From: Gemmatimonadota bacterium | GTDB lineage: Bacteria > Gemmatimonadota > Gemmatimonadetes > Longimicrobiales > UBA6960 | Reading direction: 5' to 3' | NCBI GenBank assembly: GCA_022564535.1 | Contig: JADFLD010000071.1 | Span: 1 to 7,891 of the forward strand | DNA: 7,891 nt | In this document: positions 7,671 to 7,891 of the stretch, one piece after another | How the letters are laid out: each line of letters opens with the position of its first letter | How positions within the stretch are numbered: the stretch's first letter is position 1 | Notes under the pieces: model-generated | Databases searched by the model: none | What the model was told of the DNA's origin: nothing | Seen by the model: only the letters and a program-made list of their open reading frames with translations | Program-made: the position numbers and the translations under genes

Positions 7671-7891
7671 ATGTCGAGTGATAACGACCAGACACAGACA
7701 CAGACCGAACTCGCTCGCTACGACGCGATCCAGGCCAGTGACTCGACGAATATTGAGACTGCACTCGGCAACCTCCAGAAGAAAGGTCTCGAGAAAAGCA
7801 AGCGCCGGTCGCAAGCCCAACACGAAGCGCTCATCCGGAATCTCCTCACCGAAGCGCGTCGAGCGCTCGCTGGCGAAGGCGACTATCACGC
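7671..7891 (+). CDS. Unrecognised hydrophilic protein, N-terminal part (runs off the window)
   Basis: An open frame starts at ATG 7671, one base after the preceding stop, with AAAGGTGG (7655-7662) as a reasonable ribosome binding site. It stays open for 73 codons to the window edge. The visible part begins with a polar, low-complexity stretch (MSSDNDQTQTQTELARYD). A charged, probably helical region follows, with basic KKGLEKSKRRSQAQ (about 42-55) and LIRNLLTEARRAL (about 58-70). There is no signal peptide or membrane segment. I do not recognise the family. The basic helix would suit a nucleic-acid-binding or plasmid/phage accessory protein, but that is speculation. The tight spacing suggests it forms an operon with the gene whose 3' end lies at 7451-7669. 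Confidence 0.5.
   Translation, partial: MSSDNDQTQTQTELARYDAIQASDSTNIETALGNLQKKGLEKSKRRSQAQHEALIRNLLTEARRALAGEGDYH
7689..7706 (+). repeat. Short tandem repeat (CAGACA, three copies)
   Basis: Two perfect CAGACA units and a third ending CAGACC encode the alternating Gln-Thr run near the start of the downstream protein. It is in frame and so would change length without breaking the gene. Confidence 0.6.

Larger units (their letters stand above)
7450..7891. other. Segment of apparently different origin after the lpxD break
   Basis: From about 7450 the sequence stops resembling the expected lpxD. It carries two tightly packed + strand frames of its own: the tail of one (to 7669) and the start of another (from 7671). 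Neither matches a family I know. The acidic, Thr/Asp/Gln-rich proteins and the many CGA and TCGA-containing words have a somewhat haloarchaeal or plasmid-like flavour, but that is an impression rather than a measurement. The last LpxD-like codon ends in a GATC tetranucleotide (7447-7450). Confidence 0.45.

Noticed and set aside
7449..7889. A 146-codon minus-strand frame in the tail segment
   Set aside because: The + strand frames there have tight spacing and a ribosome binding site. The minus frame has no family resemblance and is more likely a shadow, though weakly excluded because the tail is unrecognised on both strands.

Overview
The window is a compact, co-directional (+ strand), GC-rich gene run. 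It looks like a diderm bacterium carrying the protein-arginine phosphorylation and degradation system best known from Firmicutes. An arginine kinase operon (McsA, McsB, ClpC) directly followed by outer-membrane assembly genes (BamA, a Skp/OmpH-type chaperone, then an LpxD start) points to a Gram-negative, LPS-type envelope. My best guess is Gemmatimonadota or a relative. That is inferred from gene content and protein style, not from a marker gene or a search.

Layout: 13-516 encodes McsA, a zinc-binding adaptor with a UVR tail. 525-1652 encodes McsB, the protein arginine kinase. 1659-4148 encodes ClpC, the Hsp100 unfoldase that recognises phospho-arginine proteins and feeds ClpP. 4145-6592 encodes BamA, whose GTG start overlaps the clpC stop. 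6698-7237 encodes a periplasmic Skp/OmpH-like chaperone. A strong intrinsic terminator lies at 7260-7306. At 7340 an lpxD gene begins, but its LpxD-like sequence stops after about 37 codons, near 7450. From there to the window end the sequence no longer resembles LpxD; it carries the end of one unrecognised reading frame and the start of another (7671 to the edge).

How the genes work together: McsB, activated by McsA, marks aberrant proteins with phospho-arginine, and ClpC reads the mark and unfolds them for ClpP. The key sites are all visible: kinase NEEDH, SCPTNVG and YGEGSE motifs, both N-domain GTEH glutamates in ClpC, two Walker A/B pairs and an LGF ClpP-docking tripeptide. BamA and the Skp-like protein fold and escort outer-membrane proteins. 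The overlapping and near-abutting junctions suggest that cytosolic quality control and outer-membrane biogenesis share one transcript, at least through bamA.

I see no RNA gene, CRISPR array, transposase or integrase. The core genes are recognised families. The most notable points are the coupling of the phospho-arginine system to BamA, altered residues at normally conserved sites in McsB and BamA, and the abrupt break in lpxD, which is either an assembly or cloning chimera or a genuine recombination junction.
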